Positions 25,501 to 37,750 of a DNA stretch of 64,000 bases are shown here, piece after piece. The DNA is from Gymnogyps californianus (lineage: Eukaryota; Chordata; Aves; Accipitriformes; Cathartidae). Made by a program: the position numbers and the translations under genes. Location of the stretch: positions 3,534,001-3,598,000 of the forward strand of contig NC_059486.1 in assembly GCF_018139145.2 (NCBI RefSeq). The letters are read 5' to 3'. The notes beneath the pieces were generated by a model. It was not told the DNA's origin, searched no databases, and was given only the letters and a program-made list of their open reading frames with translations. Every line of letters starts with the position of its first letter. Position 1 is the stretch's first letter.

Positions 25501-27410
25501 ATAAAACACTAGAGCATCACCACCCCAACGGGCTTTGCAGTGTGTTAGTGTCCCGCTGCATCCAGCACGGGGGATGGCTGTGCCAGGCGGAGGGAGGGGG
25601 GGACATACCTGACCACCTCACAGGGGCGGTGGATGTGGGATGCTGCCAGCTCCCCCTCCGCACGGACACCCCCGGGGTCTCCTCCAGCAGCATGCCAGGA
25701 CAAGTGACGCCCCCCGTCCGCAGCAGCGACGCTCGGTTATTCAGGGATGGCCGTTCTCCTGGCTTTGGTGGCAAATTAGACCCCTGGAAAGGGGTGGTGG
25801 GCAGGGTTGCCCATCTGCTCCTGTTTTTGTCCATCAATTAGGCCTCATTTCCAACGTGTTCACTGTGGTTCATTGGTTTCCGCTTCACGTTCCTCATGGT
25901 TTTCAGACACCATCGCAGAACAGCTCTGCGCCGTCTCCGGAGACCTCTTGCCTTTGGAGTCAGGCCATTTTTTTTCCCCTTTTCTTCCCCCCCACTCCCT
26001 CCCCCCTGTTTTTTTTTTTCCCCTGGGCTCGTTCCAACAGGGCTCCCCTGGCCAGCCATGCTGGGGCACATGTCAGGTGCTGCAGGATGACCAGGGTGGC
26101 CACCGGCACCCACCCATTGTTTCATCCACTGATGTGTTCTCAGACAGTTCAAAACCTCTCTGCAGAACTTCCCCTGCCTGCCATCTCGCCGGAGCAGCGG
26201 CTCTCCCCGGTATCCGCATCCCCCCGGCTGGTAAAGCCACCTGTCCCCAGCCACATTTCCTGCTGATCTGAATCATCTCTCCCTCAACCTGCTTGTCTTC
26301 ATCAATCCTATCACCTGTGGACAAGGATTTCCACTGCAGAGCACGTGGAGCAGGTCCTTGCCTCCTCCTTGCCCATGCACAGGGCTGGTGTCATGGCCAC
26401 ATGGACCGTCAGGGTGGTCGGGCTGCCCTGGGGGTCCCTCCCAGCTCCAGCTTGCCGAAGTCATCCACCCTTTTGGCCAGAAGAAACTCGATGCTCTGGG
26501 CTGTGCAAACATCCGTCTTCGAATCCAGGGCAGCAGGGCTGAGGGGACAACGCTGGTAGGAATGAGATGGGAGACAAGACCCAGAGCCAAGAGAGGTCAG
26601 AGGGTTCATGGTAAGGAGAGGCATAACGTTCAGCTATTTCTAACACTATTTCAGCATCATGAGTTTGAGGGGAAAAACTTTTGCCTCTGGGCTCGGAGCG
26701 GTGGCTGTTTCTTTGACTTTTGGCAAAAAAAAAAAAATGTGCCTAACTGGATAGTGCGGGTTTGGGACTAGATTAGAGGTCCAGTTTTCACATCCTGGTC
26801 AATCCTGTCTGAGTTTAGGGGCGGGGGGCAAAAACCTGGAGCTAGAAAGGGAAAAAAACAGATGCTGATGTCTGTACTGGTGGGACTTTGGGTGCATGGC
26901 TGGGACCTCCCCATCCCACCCAAGGATATGGGGTGCCAGGGACCCCCCTCCCCCAGGCAGGTTGTGTTGGGAGCTGCCCCTGTGTGGGCTCGGGACAAAA
27001 TGTGGGGGTGTCCCACACAGCCCCAGCTGGCAAAGCTGGTGAGGGGCACCCCGGAGCAGGGCTGGGGCTCAGGAAACTCACCTGGGCGTTCTACTCTCCT
27101 CGGTTCACTGCCACTGGGGCTCTCAGGTGCCACATAGGGATTTGGTTACCCGTCACACAAATCTCAGAGAGAATCAAAGCATCACTTTGTATCCCCGAAC
27201 CAAATAATCGGCGATTCTGGCAGAGAGAGAAATATAAAATAAATACACAAAAGGCCTTGGGACGTACGTGGGTTAAGTCTGCGTTAGTGTTGTCAGGCGA
27301 CAGAAGTACATGGAGACTCCTCCATGTTTGAGCTCCTATCCTGACCTTTCCTTCGCTGTTTGGATGGTGCTGCTGCTGCATTCGATCCATCCATTTTTAC
27401 CTCCAAAAGA
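19571..27410. other. Intergenic, no gene seen
   Basis: This is a long stretch without recognisable genes. T/C-rich sequence occurs at about 22310-22400 and 25965-26030. At 24835-24930 TGTAAAGCAC, then AGCATTAACTCATTAAGC vaguely resembles ancient MIR/L2-type repeats. The many 60-200 codon frames show no domain features. Confidence 0.5.
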
Positions 27411-27565
27411 TATTATTTAATTCCCTTTGCAGCTCCCTGCAGCTCCTGATGGCCAAGCAGTTCTTCGGCTGATAAAAAAGTTGAGCATCAGACAGTAAAT
27501 CAGTGGCAACAGAAGTGCTGAATCATTAAATCTTATGCTGTAATCTATTTTAGCCGGGTTTAGGA
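27411..27565. promoter_or_regulatory. Candidate non-coding regulatory element
   Basis: GGCTGATAAAAAAGTTGAGC, CAGTAAATCAGTGG, GAATCATTAAATC and GCTGTAATCTATTTTAGCC. AT-rich unique sequence with homeodomain-type cores. Confidence 0.35.
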
Positions 27566-29900
27566 GCGAGTTGCTTGGAGAGCACACATACACGCACATT
27601 GGTATTGAAACAGGAATGCCCACAGGAGGAAGGCAGCATCTCTGCCTGGAGAACCTGAACACCCTTTTCTCTCCTCCCTCCGCCTATTTTTGCAGGCTTT
27701 GGCTAGATTCACATTCAAGCTAAACAAAATTGGTAGTGCTATGGGGCTGTACGCCTCGGAGCAGCTCCCTGCCTGACCCCACGTCTGGGTTTGTGGCTTG
27801 GGTCTCGTTTCAGGGAGGTATTTGCGCTTATGCTCCAGGTCAGCCCGAGTCAGAGAGCTGGTCTGAGACCTCGGAGCAGTGAAAGGGCTGCCCACTCTTC
27901 ATCATCTCTGGCACACCGCTGCCTTATTCCTTCCCCTCCTTCCCAAGACAGAAAACCACCTCCAAATTATCTCCCGGGCAGCTAGAGCTCAGGCTGGCTG
28001 CAGTGACTCTCCCCACCAAAGCCCCTGCTGCTTGTAAAGAGGTGAAACCAGCTTCCAGCCTTGCAAGGAGCACACGTACCTCAGCACTTCCATCCACCCA
28101 GGATCGTGGATGCAGTGAATGGGCTTTAAAGGCAAAACCAAAATAAAACACCCAAGCCAAAGCAGAGCAATCCCTGGTTTTCCTGGTTGTGGCCAAGGTG
28201 GCTCCAGCCCATTTCAGTCCCTGCCTGAAGAGAAAAATCCTTTCCCCTGTGAAGAATGTTGTATTTTGACTTTGCCCTGAGTTAAGACTAAAAAAATAAT
28301 TCTCATTTAAAAAAAAAAAAGGGGGGGGGGAGGGGATTTTTAAGTCAGGGCCAGCTCTGATGGGAATAATGCAAATTCAGAGCTGCTTTCTGAGCCCTGG
28401 CTGCACCTTTGGGTCAAGCAGGTCTGAGCGTGAGCCACCACTTAGTGTAATCCTACTTTGCCAGCACAGAGAGATGTAGGTGGGATGCCTGGACTGGGCA
28501 CAGTGCCTTCCTACAAGCGCTCGTCCTCCCCATCCCATGTCCCATAAAAGTGCATCAATGTCAGCATCTTACTCGGGGAGGTGGGGAAGTGAGCAGGAAA
28601 ACTCAGCACTGGGACAAAGCATCTGCTCTTTCACAGTTCACAGGCTGCCTTTTTTTCTCCCTCCTTACTAGATGAAGGGAGAAATGAGTTTCTAGAAAGA
28701 TGTTGAGCAAAAGATCCCAGAGCCTTGCCCAGAGCAATCATAGCCTGGGAATCTGCTGGATCCAGGCATTATGAATAGCTATTTGCACTCTTGTTTTAGC
28801 ATCTTGCCAATCCCTTTGCCCAGCATGGCATTCGCAAACACATCTGTGCCCCAGCAAGCAAGCAGCTTAGGGGTAGGGTAAGACAAAAGTGGAGGCAATC
28901 CTCAGCGATCTGCAAGGAGATGATGATGCTCTGAATACCTGAACACCCAGAGCTCTGTCCTGCCACATGGCCATGGCCAGAGGCTCTTGTCCCATAGACT
29001 GACCTTCAGGAAGAGTCCCTGCTGAGATGCCTTCTCCCCAGAGCAAACTGCCCAGCATAGCGCTGACTGGCTCATCTCAGGGCTCTGACCTCTCCCATCC
29101 ACTCGACCCTCCCCAGATTTTCCCTTCAGGGTGTCACCTCCTGTGCAGTGAGGCTAAACCCACCAAAACCTGCTGCTTGTTTCCAGACCAGCCTCACGAT
29201 GCGGTGGAGGGTCATCATCTCACCAGCTGCAACATCAACTTCCCATCCAGCCATTGGCAAGCAGAATCCCACATGGAAATGCTGCTCCAGCAGAGCCACT
29301 TTTATCCCAGACCAGGCTGTTTCTTGCCCTTCATGAGTGCTTTTCTGCTTGATCCCAAGTGAAGTGACCATTTGCTTCCCTTATTTTTCCCTTTTCCTTG
29401 TGGGCAGCAAAGTAGAAGAGCAAAGGGCAGAACCTCCCTGGACACAAAGCATGTGCAACCAGCCTCACCCTCGGGGTGGCCGGATCCTGCTGGGCACAGC
29501 AGCACAACAAATGCATCTCCCCAGCTTCTGCAGGACCCTCTGCCCAGGCACATTTCCACTGCTGTCACTTCCAGGAGCTGCACAGAGCTGTTAGCTGCCA
29601 TGAGGGATCAATGGTGAACAAAAGGTCTGTTCTGCCCTGGTCCCTCCCAGGGGAGCTCAGTGATGTTCAGCCTCTTCCAGTTCAAAGCCAACCTTAAACC
29701 CAGATAAGATGATCTCACTCCTGCAGTAGTTTCCTCACAACAGTGGCTTTTTATTGACCGAGCCTAATTCTTGAAGAATTTTCATGGTATTTTGGAGACG
29801 GAAGGGGCTGGAGGCTCCATGAGCTCCTTTGGGGACCTTCCTCCAGTTTAGTACTGCAGATCTTCAGGGACCACACAACTGGGTGTCCGTATTAAACCCT
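27566..29900. other. Intergenic, no gene seen
   Basis: It contains an A12-G10 run at 28309-28330. Nothing else was recognised. Confidence 0.5.
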
Positions 29901-29913
29901 AAAATCAGAGACA

Positions 29914-30060
29914 AATGGATGAGTGGATGGACAAATGGGTGTTAGATGACAGAGAGAAGATAAATAGAAGGATGAAGAGCTGGGTGGGGGGAATGGCAAA
30001 CAGATCCACACAGGGATGGATGGATGGATAGAGGGAGGGATGGCAGGCAGGGAAGGGTAC
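29914..30060 (+). repeat. Degenerate (GGAT)n microsatellite
   Basis: GGATGAGTGGATGGACAAATGG, GAAGGATGAAG and GGATGGATGGATGGATAG form a decayed tetranucleotide repeat. Confidence 0.8.
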
Positions 30061-33000
30061 CATGGGATGGCTGTGCAGGCAGACACTTGGCTGATGGATT
30101 CCATAGACAAGAGGCACATCAGTACGTTACTTCCTCCTCTTCCTCCTCCCCAGAGCAGAGGAGAGGATGGCCAGCCCTGGGGACACGCAGGGCTGCCCGA
30201 GCGGAGCGCCGCAGCTTGGCAGCAACCAGGGGCATCAGGCTCTGCCCCCCTGCCCGAGAACAGGCGGGTTGTCGGGGTACCACCGCTCAGCAGGACACCC
30301 GGCCGGCCCGAGCGTCTGTTCCCTTTGAAGCGGGTGACTTGCGGAGCCGCTGCCGGAGAGGATTTGGCAGGTCGGCACTTCTGCTCTGCGGCAGGCCTCA
30401 TAACAAGAGGATTGGCTTCCCTCCCTCCAGCACATGGCTCTCCCTCCCCTCCACGCTCCCCGTTGAACGGCAGCCCAGCCGGCAAGCCCCGACAATCTCC
30501 CGTCCCCCCCAGCCCAACCTCATTGTCCCCGGGAGATGCCTCCTTCCCCCTCCCCACCTCTCCCTTCTCTTCCTGGCAAATTCTCCCCCTCCTCCTGGAT
30601 CCAGCCGCTCTCATAATAGCATCCTTTTCATGGAGACAAATTGTCCAGCCGGGGGCTGCACCTGAGGGCTTTCACCCTTTAACAAATAGCCTTTTAATTT
30701 TCTGCCAGAAGGGCATGGAAAGGGGGGGAGAGGGAAAGGGGGGGCTGGAGAGGGGGTTGCACAGAGGAGAGAGAATCAATCAGACATCCATCTTCATCAT
30801 TGCTGCCAAGGGACCATTTGCACTGGCTGGATGCCCCTGGGGGAAGGTGGGGTGAAAAAGAGAAGAGGTTGGGGTGAGGGGGAGGCAGGAGGCGGTGAGG
30901 GGATGGGGAGGGAGGGGGGTCACAAAGCTACTCCGCTTCTGAAATCCATGTGGAACGGTTGCCCTCCAGCAAGATAAACAGCAACGCTTAGAGCCCAGGG
31001 AAGGGAGCAGAGGGTCGTTTTCCTGCTCTTACTCTGCTCTCCAAAGAGGCTGGGTCAAATCCAAAAGAGTCAGTAGCCCCGGCACAGGGCAATGCAGCAG
31101 CCAAACGGAGCCAGCCTGGCTGAGGAGACCACAGGAGATCCCCACCCCCATCCCCCTGGAACTGGGGAACTCCAAGTGAGACGAAGAACAAAGAAACATG
31201 GGGAAAAGCCCCACCAGCACCTTCTCCTCCCATGGCGAGGGCATCACGGACATCACGCACAGCTTCCACCACAAGGCAGAGGGGCCAGAAGAGCTTGAAA
31301 TTCTCCTTTCCCTGATGTCTGGACAGCAAGGATGGAGCCAGCGGGTGAAAGCACCAAATTGCTTTCCTCTCCTCCAGTTTCTCTCCTGCAAGGGGATACC
31401 AAGCCACGGTGCCGGCTTTGGCTAGAATCTGTCGCCTTTCCGAACAAAAAATAAGCAAAGAGGTTAATTAGATGTTTGCAATCCAATTTACGTCTTGTTT
31501 GTGAAACCAGCATTTCAGCTGTAACCCAGCCCGGGAGCCCCCGTGCCCTCGCTCTTTTGCTAAATTTATTTCACAGCTTTGCAGAACTGGCTCGGCCGGG
31601 TCAGAACTCTTCCATTATCATTTTATCACTGCCTCTTACTCTGTAATTACAAGCTGCTTCCCTCACCCCCCCTCCTCCTCTTCTTCTTCCCCAGCCCCCT
31701 TCAAGCACAAGGTGGGAAATGCTGGTCTTGCTTTAAGCTTCTTCTACAATTTGTCTCACCCACCGAGGCCGGGAACAGTTTGGCCCTGGTTTCAGCAGAT
31801 AAGCAAGGGAAGGTGGCCAGGAAAGCGGGGGGGGGGGCATGCTGTTCTCCAGCTGCCCCTCCCCAAGGATTAAAATATTCAGATCCACCGATGAATAGCA
31901 ATGAGCACTGGAAATTAAGGCCAGGAAACTCAGTGTTGAAGAGGTTGGAGTCAATCTGGCAGGAAGGAGAGGGGCTGCAGAGCCATGGAGGTCTGTGGCG
32001 TGTCCCCTCACGTGTCCTGTGCCCAGACCCTGACTGGAGAGTCCTGATGGGCATGGGCCAAACTGTGCTGGGATGTGTGCACAGAGGTGGCCAGCACTCT
32101 TATCTATACCCTATGGAAGTATACCGGAGGGCTTTGCAAGCCCTCTTGGCCAACACCCCTGGCCAACTCCAGTGGGAGGGAAGGGTCCTTGGGGAGCATC
32201 TCAGATGCGCACCACTCAGAGCCAGGGACCAGCATCTCCCTGGGCTACCAGCGCTGTCCTGTGTGCACACAGGGCAGAGTCAGTGATGGGGACTCAAGTC
32301 CCAGGCTGGCATGGGCTCATTGCCACCAGAGGACAGTCCCCAGCCAGCATGGTGGCTCACTGCTGGGCTCCACTTGTAGACCCAGGACAAACGGAGCAGT
32401 GGCACTGACCCCCGCACCAAGCACCCTCTCTCCCCCCAGCCTCCCTTGACATTATAACTCATCCCCTCCCCAAAGCACCAGTCTCCTCCACCTCCAGCAA
32501 GGAGAAGGGGCCGCATCCTCACCTGGCCCACACACCAGGGAAGGACCATGTTCCTCTGCCCAAGCTCAGCCTGAAGCACCTTCCCTGGGAAAGCGGAGGG
32601 AGGGGAGGTAACAGGCAGAGGGGTGCCCACCCCTTCGGGGCTCTGCAACGTCTTGGCCATGGGGACAAGTCATCACAGGACTCAAAAACTGAGTTTGGGA
32701 TGGAGGTGGCCACTATTTCTGCCCTGGGAGAAAGAGATGCTGCCTCGCTGGGTGGACAGGGCCTGGATGCAGCTGGACACAGCCAGCAGCGCCCTGCTTT
32801 GTGGCAAAATTTGGCTTCATTTCAGTCACCTGTGAGCACAAATCAGACAAGAACTTGCAGACAGCATGAATGCACACACATGCAGCCAGCTCAATTGCCC
32901 ATGAGAAGGTTCATGTAATTAACAGGCAGCCGGCTTTTCTTTCATGTGGCAAAGAAAGGATGAGGAGGGTGTGGGGAGGATATTTATCTGGGCCCATCCC

Positions 33001-34165
33001 CTGCGAGCAGGCTTCTGCAGGACTGCTCACAGGAGCAGGGACCGTAACACAGTCTGTGAACAGGACTCCAGGGGTGAGGAGGGATGGACTTCTCCATGTG
33101 CAAGCTGGGTCCCTTCCCATCCCTGAGGAGAGGAAAGAAAAGCCTTTTCCCTACTAAATCCACAGTGCAGGGAGCCCCTCTTTGCTGGAAATGGCATAAG
33201 GGTGGATCTTGCTGCTCCTTGGGCTGAGCAGCCTGATGCAGGACCTGTGCCATGCTCGCACCTCCTACTCTGTGCGATCCTCCACCATGTGCTGGGATCC
33301 CTGTAATATCACTGGGGACAGTATTTAATGCTTGTGTCCATCATGCACCATGCCATGATCACTCAAGTACAGTTCCCAACCCCAGAGCACATCCAGCTCT
33401 GCCTGTGTTGTTCAACCCACGCATGCTGTGGTGTCCACAGACACACGTACTGCACCAAGCACAAAGATCCCTCCCTAAAACAAAGATCAAAGCCTCTGCT
33501 CTGCACCACGCCAGCTTGGAGTGGAGGATACCACCCCCTCTCTCCGCTCCTGGAGGAACATTAAAACCCCATTAACCTGGGGTTGTTATAAATCATGCAA
33601 CATTACCCAGTGGGGACAGCCCTGACGTCTGAGTGCCCAGGCTCTCGCCAGCTCCCCCGGCCTGGCTCCAGGTGACACAGGCGCAGAGAAGGTAGGATTC
33701 GTTTATAACCGTGCAAGCACACCAGCTCCAGATAATGAATTTCCTCCACGAGGCAAAGGAGGAAAGCTTCGCCGAGATTGGAAATAATCACCCTGAGGCA
33801 AGGCAGGGACCGGACTCCAGACGCCTCTCACCCCTGCGGATGATAATCCCCTTTGTGACTGGGTTAAGGGCAAGGCGAGGAAACCACGATTTATCATCTG
33901 CTTGAACCGCATCCATCCTCTGGAAGAAGATTTCCAGCTGTGCCGCAGAGCACACCCAACGAAAGGCAGAGATCCCAGGCTGAAATCAACCCCGGAGCTC
34001 AGGAGATGTTCACTTTGGAGACTTCCTAAGGACACAGAGGGGACATCTTCGGCATGCACCGAACAGGTTAATGCCACAAGAGCGAAGCCTCTGCCTGCAT
34101 GTATGTATGTAGGCTGAAGGCCCATCAAGCCCTCGCAGTTCCGTGATATTAAAGCTTTCCCCTCA
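30061..34165. other. Intergenic, no gene seen
   Basis: AT-rich patches at about 30610-30710 (CTCATAATAGC, CTTTTAATTTTCTGCC) and 31440-31640 (GGTTAATTAGATG, CATTATCATTTTATCAC, CTGTAATTACAAGC) may be regulatory. No gene or mobile element is recognised. Confidence 0.45.
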
Positions 34166-34290
34166 TGCATAGAAGCAAGCAGGGGGGCTAATTGCTTCTT
34201 ATGACACTATAATGGTAGGACTATTTACAGTAGATTAAAATCCAATTCATAATGAGGTATAATAACTTTGCAAATGCCAGGATTCGTCAA
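34166..34290. promoter_or_regulatory. Candidate non-coding regulatory element
   Basis: GGGCTAATTGCTTCTTATGAC, CACTATAATGG, CAGTAGATTAAAATCC, CAATTCATAATGAGG and TATAATAAC are packed in 125 bases. Confidence 0.38.
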
Positions 34291-36049
34291 AGGGTGAGGA
34301 GCGCCGCTGAGACACAGAGCTGAGCAGCCTTGGACTTGGGGTCTGAGCCTCAGCACGGGAGGAAAGGGCTCCTGCCAGAGCAAGGGTGGGTTTTTTTGTT
34401 GGCTTCTCCCTCTCTGGTTGCTTTTCCCATAGGTTAGGCACACGGGATGGAGAAAGGGAGCGTGGGGACTAGCGCAGCCCTGGAATAGCTTTACACCCAA
34501 GAGGGTGAAGGGAGTGCCCTGGGAGGAAAGGTGCATAAGGAGGTCGGCAAAGTGCCTAGAACGGGTGAACTGTGTGTGGCCAAGCGGTCGGACACATCCA
34601 CAGAACTGTCTGGGTTTTACCTGCCATGCCAGAAACAGAGCTCCTTCCCCGGGGAAGTTTTGTTCCAGATGCAGATAAACCAAAATCCTCCAGTCACATT
34701 GAAACCCGCTAGGTACCAAGGGCACTGAGGCAGCCTCCGGACCAGGATCCAGCACTCTTATAGAAAAATCTCACTTGCTGGATGTCACACACCATGCTAC
34801 ATCATCAGACCCCCCAGAAACCCATCCTCTCTGCCCAGTGACTTGGTGGCCCTTCCCACACAGCCCCAGGCAGTCCCATTCAGCCACCCACCAAGGACGT
34901 GAGCAGAGACACGCACCCGGCACTGCCGTCTCCCCAGGCTCTGGCCAGCATTTGCCGGGTACTCCTGCAGCAGGGGAGGATTTTTGTCCTGCAGGAAAGC
35001 GAGGGCTGAGATTGGATCCAGTTTGGATTTGCTTCCTGCCTCCATCACATGTTTACAGATGTGACCTTGAATGAGCCCAGCAACACATCACTCCTGACTT
35101 GTTCAAAGGAGGTATTTATTTATTCCCTGCCAATGACATGGGCTGATGGTGCCCTCTGAATTTCAAATAGGACTCGGCTCTATTTTGATAGTCTGGGTGG
35201 CTCTGCTAGAAAACAGACAGAGAGGAAAGAGCCCAAAAAGCTGAGACCCAATTTCTTCATTTGGAAAGGGAACATTGCTCCCTAGATCCAAGGGCTCTGT
35301 GCAATTCCTGGATCCCACCGAGTGGGCTCAGTGTGGTGCTGGCACCTTGCCCGGGGGTTAAGCAACATACCTCAGGTCTCCAGTGATCACCAAGGTCCTC
35401 TGCTAGATACCAGCACTAGGGACTGCTCCAAAGGACTAGTCATCACCAGAGGTGGACCTGCAGAAGACAAACTGGCCCCAGGCTAGAAGGAGATAGAGGA
35501 GGTGCTCAGGTTAGTGTGAGCTCTACTGTGCTGACGTGACTCACTCTCCCAGTGTCACCAGGCTCTGCAAGCACCACCCCAATGCCTTCCCACATCTCCA
35601 CACCTGCTCGTGTTCAAAACCAGCCATCTCCTAAAAAAAGCTGATAGCAAACCCTCCATAAATCCAGTTTCATATAATGCTGTGAATTTGTCCGTTATCC
35701 TGCCGGACACTCAGCACACCCAGCTTGTGACTGCTGAGTCACATGCATCGAGGACAAGGAGAGCTAGAAGTAGTATTTGATTTCCTAAAGTGTGAAGCCC
35801 TCTCCTCTACATGAACTCTTCCTCAATGGGATCACTTGAACAGCTACCCCATGCGCAGGAACATAGGAGGAGCCCTGAATTACAAAACCAGCAATAACCT
35901 TAACACTCTTTGTGCTTAGAAGAAAATCAGCTGAGCCTCAAATACAGCAAAGACAAACTCAGTTGTGCCATACTCACATTCACATCAGCAAAGGGCTCTT
36001 CTTGGCAAAGGCTCCCTGTAGCACTCTCCCTGGTGTCTGAGCTGAGGGT
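34291..36049. other. Intergenic, no gene seen
   Basis: No recognisable feature on either strand. Confidence 0.5.
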
Positions 36050-36486
36050 GTCCCATTACCAGGGCACGGCAAACCCCATCCCATCCTCTCCAAGTAAGGT
36101 GAGCCCGGGGATGGCAGCTGGGGTCAGCCGTGAGTCCACATCAGCAGCAAGTCCATGGTAATGAGGCAAGTTTGACATCAGGCTGGAAACACAAGTCAGG
36201 GTGAGGTCCAGTGGCACAGGCCAGCAGTAACCAGACAGGTCCATGGTAACAAGATAGGTCCAAGCTGGGAAGTCAGCCCAGAGGTTGGGGTCCACATTAA
36301 GAGGGTCCATAGCCAGGCATGGACAAGGCTGGACTAGGTACACCTACAGCAAAGGTCAAGAAGAGAACAAAGACCCAGGCCTGAGCTTAAATAGACCTCC
36401 CGCCCATGGGCAGAGGGTGTGGGTGGAGGCCCAGGTGAGGCTGGTCAGGGCCATTGAGGCCTATTAGTGCCCACAGGGCCCTGACA
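36050..36486 (-). mobile_element. LTR-like element copy B (solo, degenerate)
   Basis: On the minus strand it starts at 36486 with TGTCAGGGC and has TATTTAA at 36387-36393, about 99 bases in. Imperfect GGTCCATGGTAA units follow at about 36150-36260. It resembles the copy at 2.5-2.8 kb in order of blocks but is clearly diverged, so both are old. No gag, pol or env-like frames are adjacent. A family name would need a repeat library. Confidence 0.55.
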
Positions 36487-37500
36487 CCCATTGCCTTCAG
36501 GGCTGGCAGCCTTATCTCAATGGTATGAGTGCACCAAAGCAGAAACGTTCTTACTCCTTGAGCTGGGTGTTTGCTTGGCATCTCAGTGAAATTAAGAGGT
36601 GCGATCTGGTGTGAATAATGATACTGGATCTCAAGTGATTTTTAACCTTTTGGTGAGATTGAAGCCCGGACATTTTGTCCATGGCAGCTCCTGGCGGTGG
36701 CAAAGCCAAATGAGTTTTGGTAGCCACAGGACTGGCCAAGGTACCCGCTCTCTTTGGAGGGCATGAACTGGTTGCAAGATCCAGGGCTCTGCAGTGTTAC
36801 AAGGCGTATGGGGAGAGGGCAGAGGAGTATCTGTTAGGTAGGGACACATCTGCCCGGTCACCACCACCAGTAACACAATGCTCCCCAACAGGCACCCCAA
36901 CAGACCATGCCTAGCAATGGGGCTGTCAGGTCTCAAGGAGAGCACAGTGCCTCCTTAAAACAGAGCTGTGAGGAGCGGCCACGGGCACGTACATGGCTTG
37001 CAGAGTTTCTTTCTGGCATCCCCGGAGCAGAGGCTGACATGGCAGCAGCCGCTGCACCGCAGGACTCCTCACACGCTTTTACAGGCAGATCCTTCCTAGT
37101 GGGAGACAGAAGATGCTCATAAAGTCAACCTTAAGCAGAACACATGTATGTTGGATGAATCAATATGTTCAAGCTGTAAAGGAAGAGATGTCGAGAAGCC
37201 CAGCATCTCCAGCACAACAGATGGAATGGGGCCCAGGAACACCTCCGACCGCATGGCACCTCCTAGCATTACTCCGGGAGGGGACAAGGCTTCTTGGCCA
37301 GAGTCTGAACCAATTATCTTCTGGCAAACGTGATACTCTTCAATTCACCAGCACTGAGAAGAAAAACACAATTTTCCCCCATTTTGTTTTCGTTTGAATG
37401 TGAGAGGAGAGTGAGCTGGAGCAGGCGACAGAGCAGAAAGGGATTGAGAGGATGGCATCGCATCCCGATTGGAAAGAGCCAGTGGCCTCTGCCCAAGTGA
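36487..37500. other. Intergenic, no gene seen
   Basis: No recognisable feature on either strand. Confidence 0.5.
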
Positions 37501-37504
37501 AATT

Positions 37505-37750
37505 CCAACTTTATGACATAATGGGCTTTTTCTAACCAGCGCTTGCTATTAACTTCGGCACTGGCTTAAACCCCCTGGCCTCAGGCACAAGCAAAGCAGA
37601 GCTCATATACTGTAAATGTTAATACTGCTTTAGCACTGTAATAAGCTAAAAGGTGGATGCAAGATCTGGCACATTAATTCCTTTTTTCATCTTTTTAGCA
37701 CATTTCAGGGTAATATGAATAATAAATATTTGAGCTTATGAAGGTTAACG
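37505..37750. promoter_or_regulatory. Candidate non-coding regulatory element
   Basis: Unique AT-rich sequence with CTTTATGACATAATGG, GCTATTAACTTCGG, CTGTAAATGTTAATACTGC, CACTGTAATAAGC, GCACATTAATTCC and GGTAATATGAATAATAAATA. High density of homeodomain cores and no low-complexity bias make it a strong candidate. Confidence 0.42.

Noticed and set aside
30016..30855. 279-codon open frame in the desert
   Set aside because: It starts in a GGAT microsatellite, has no recognisable domain, and opposing long frames cover the same DNA.
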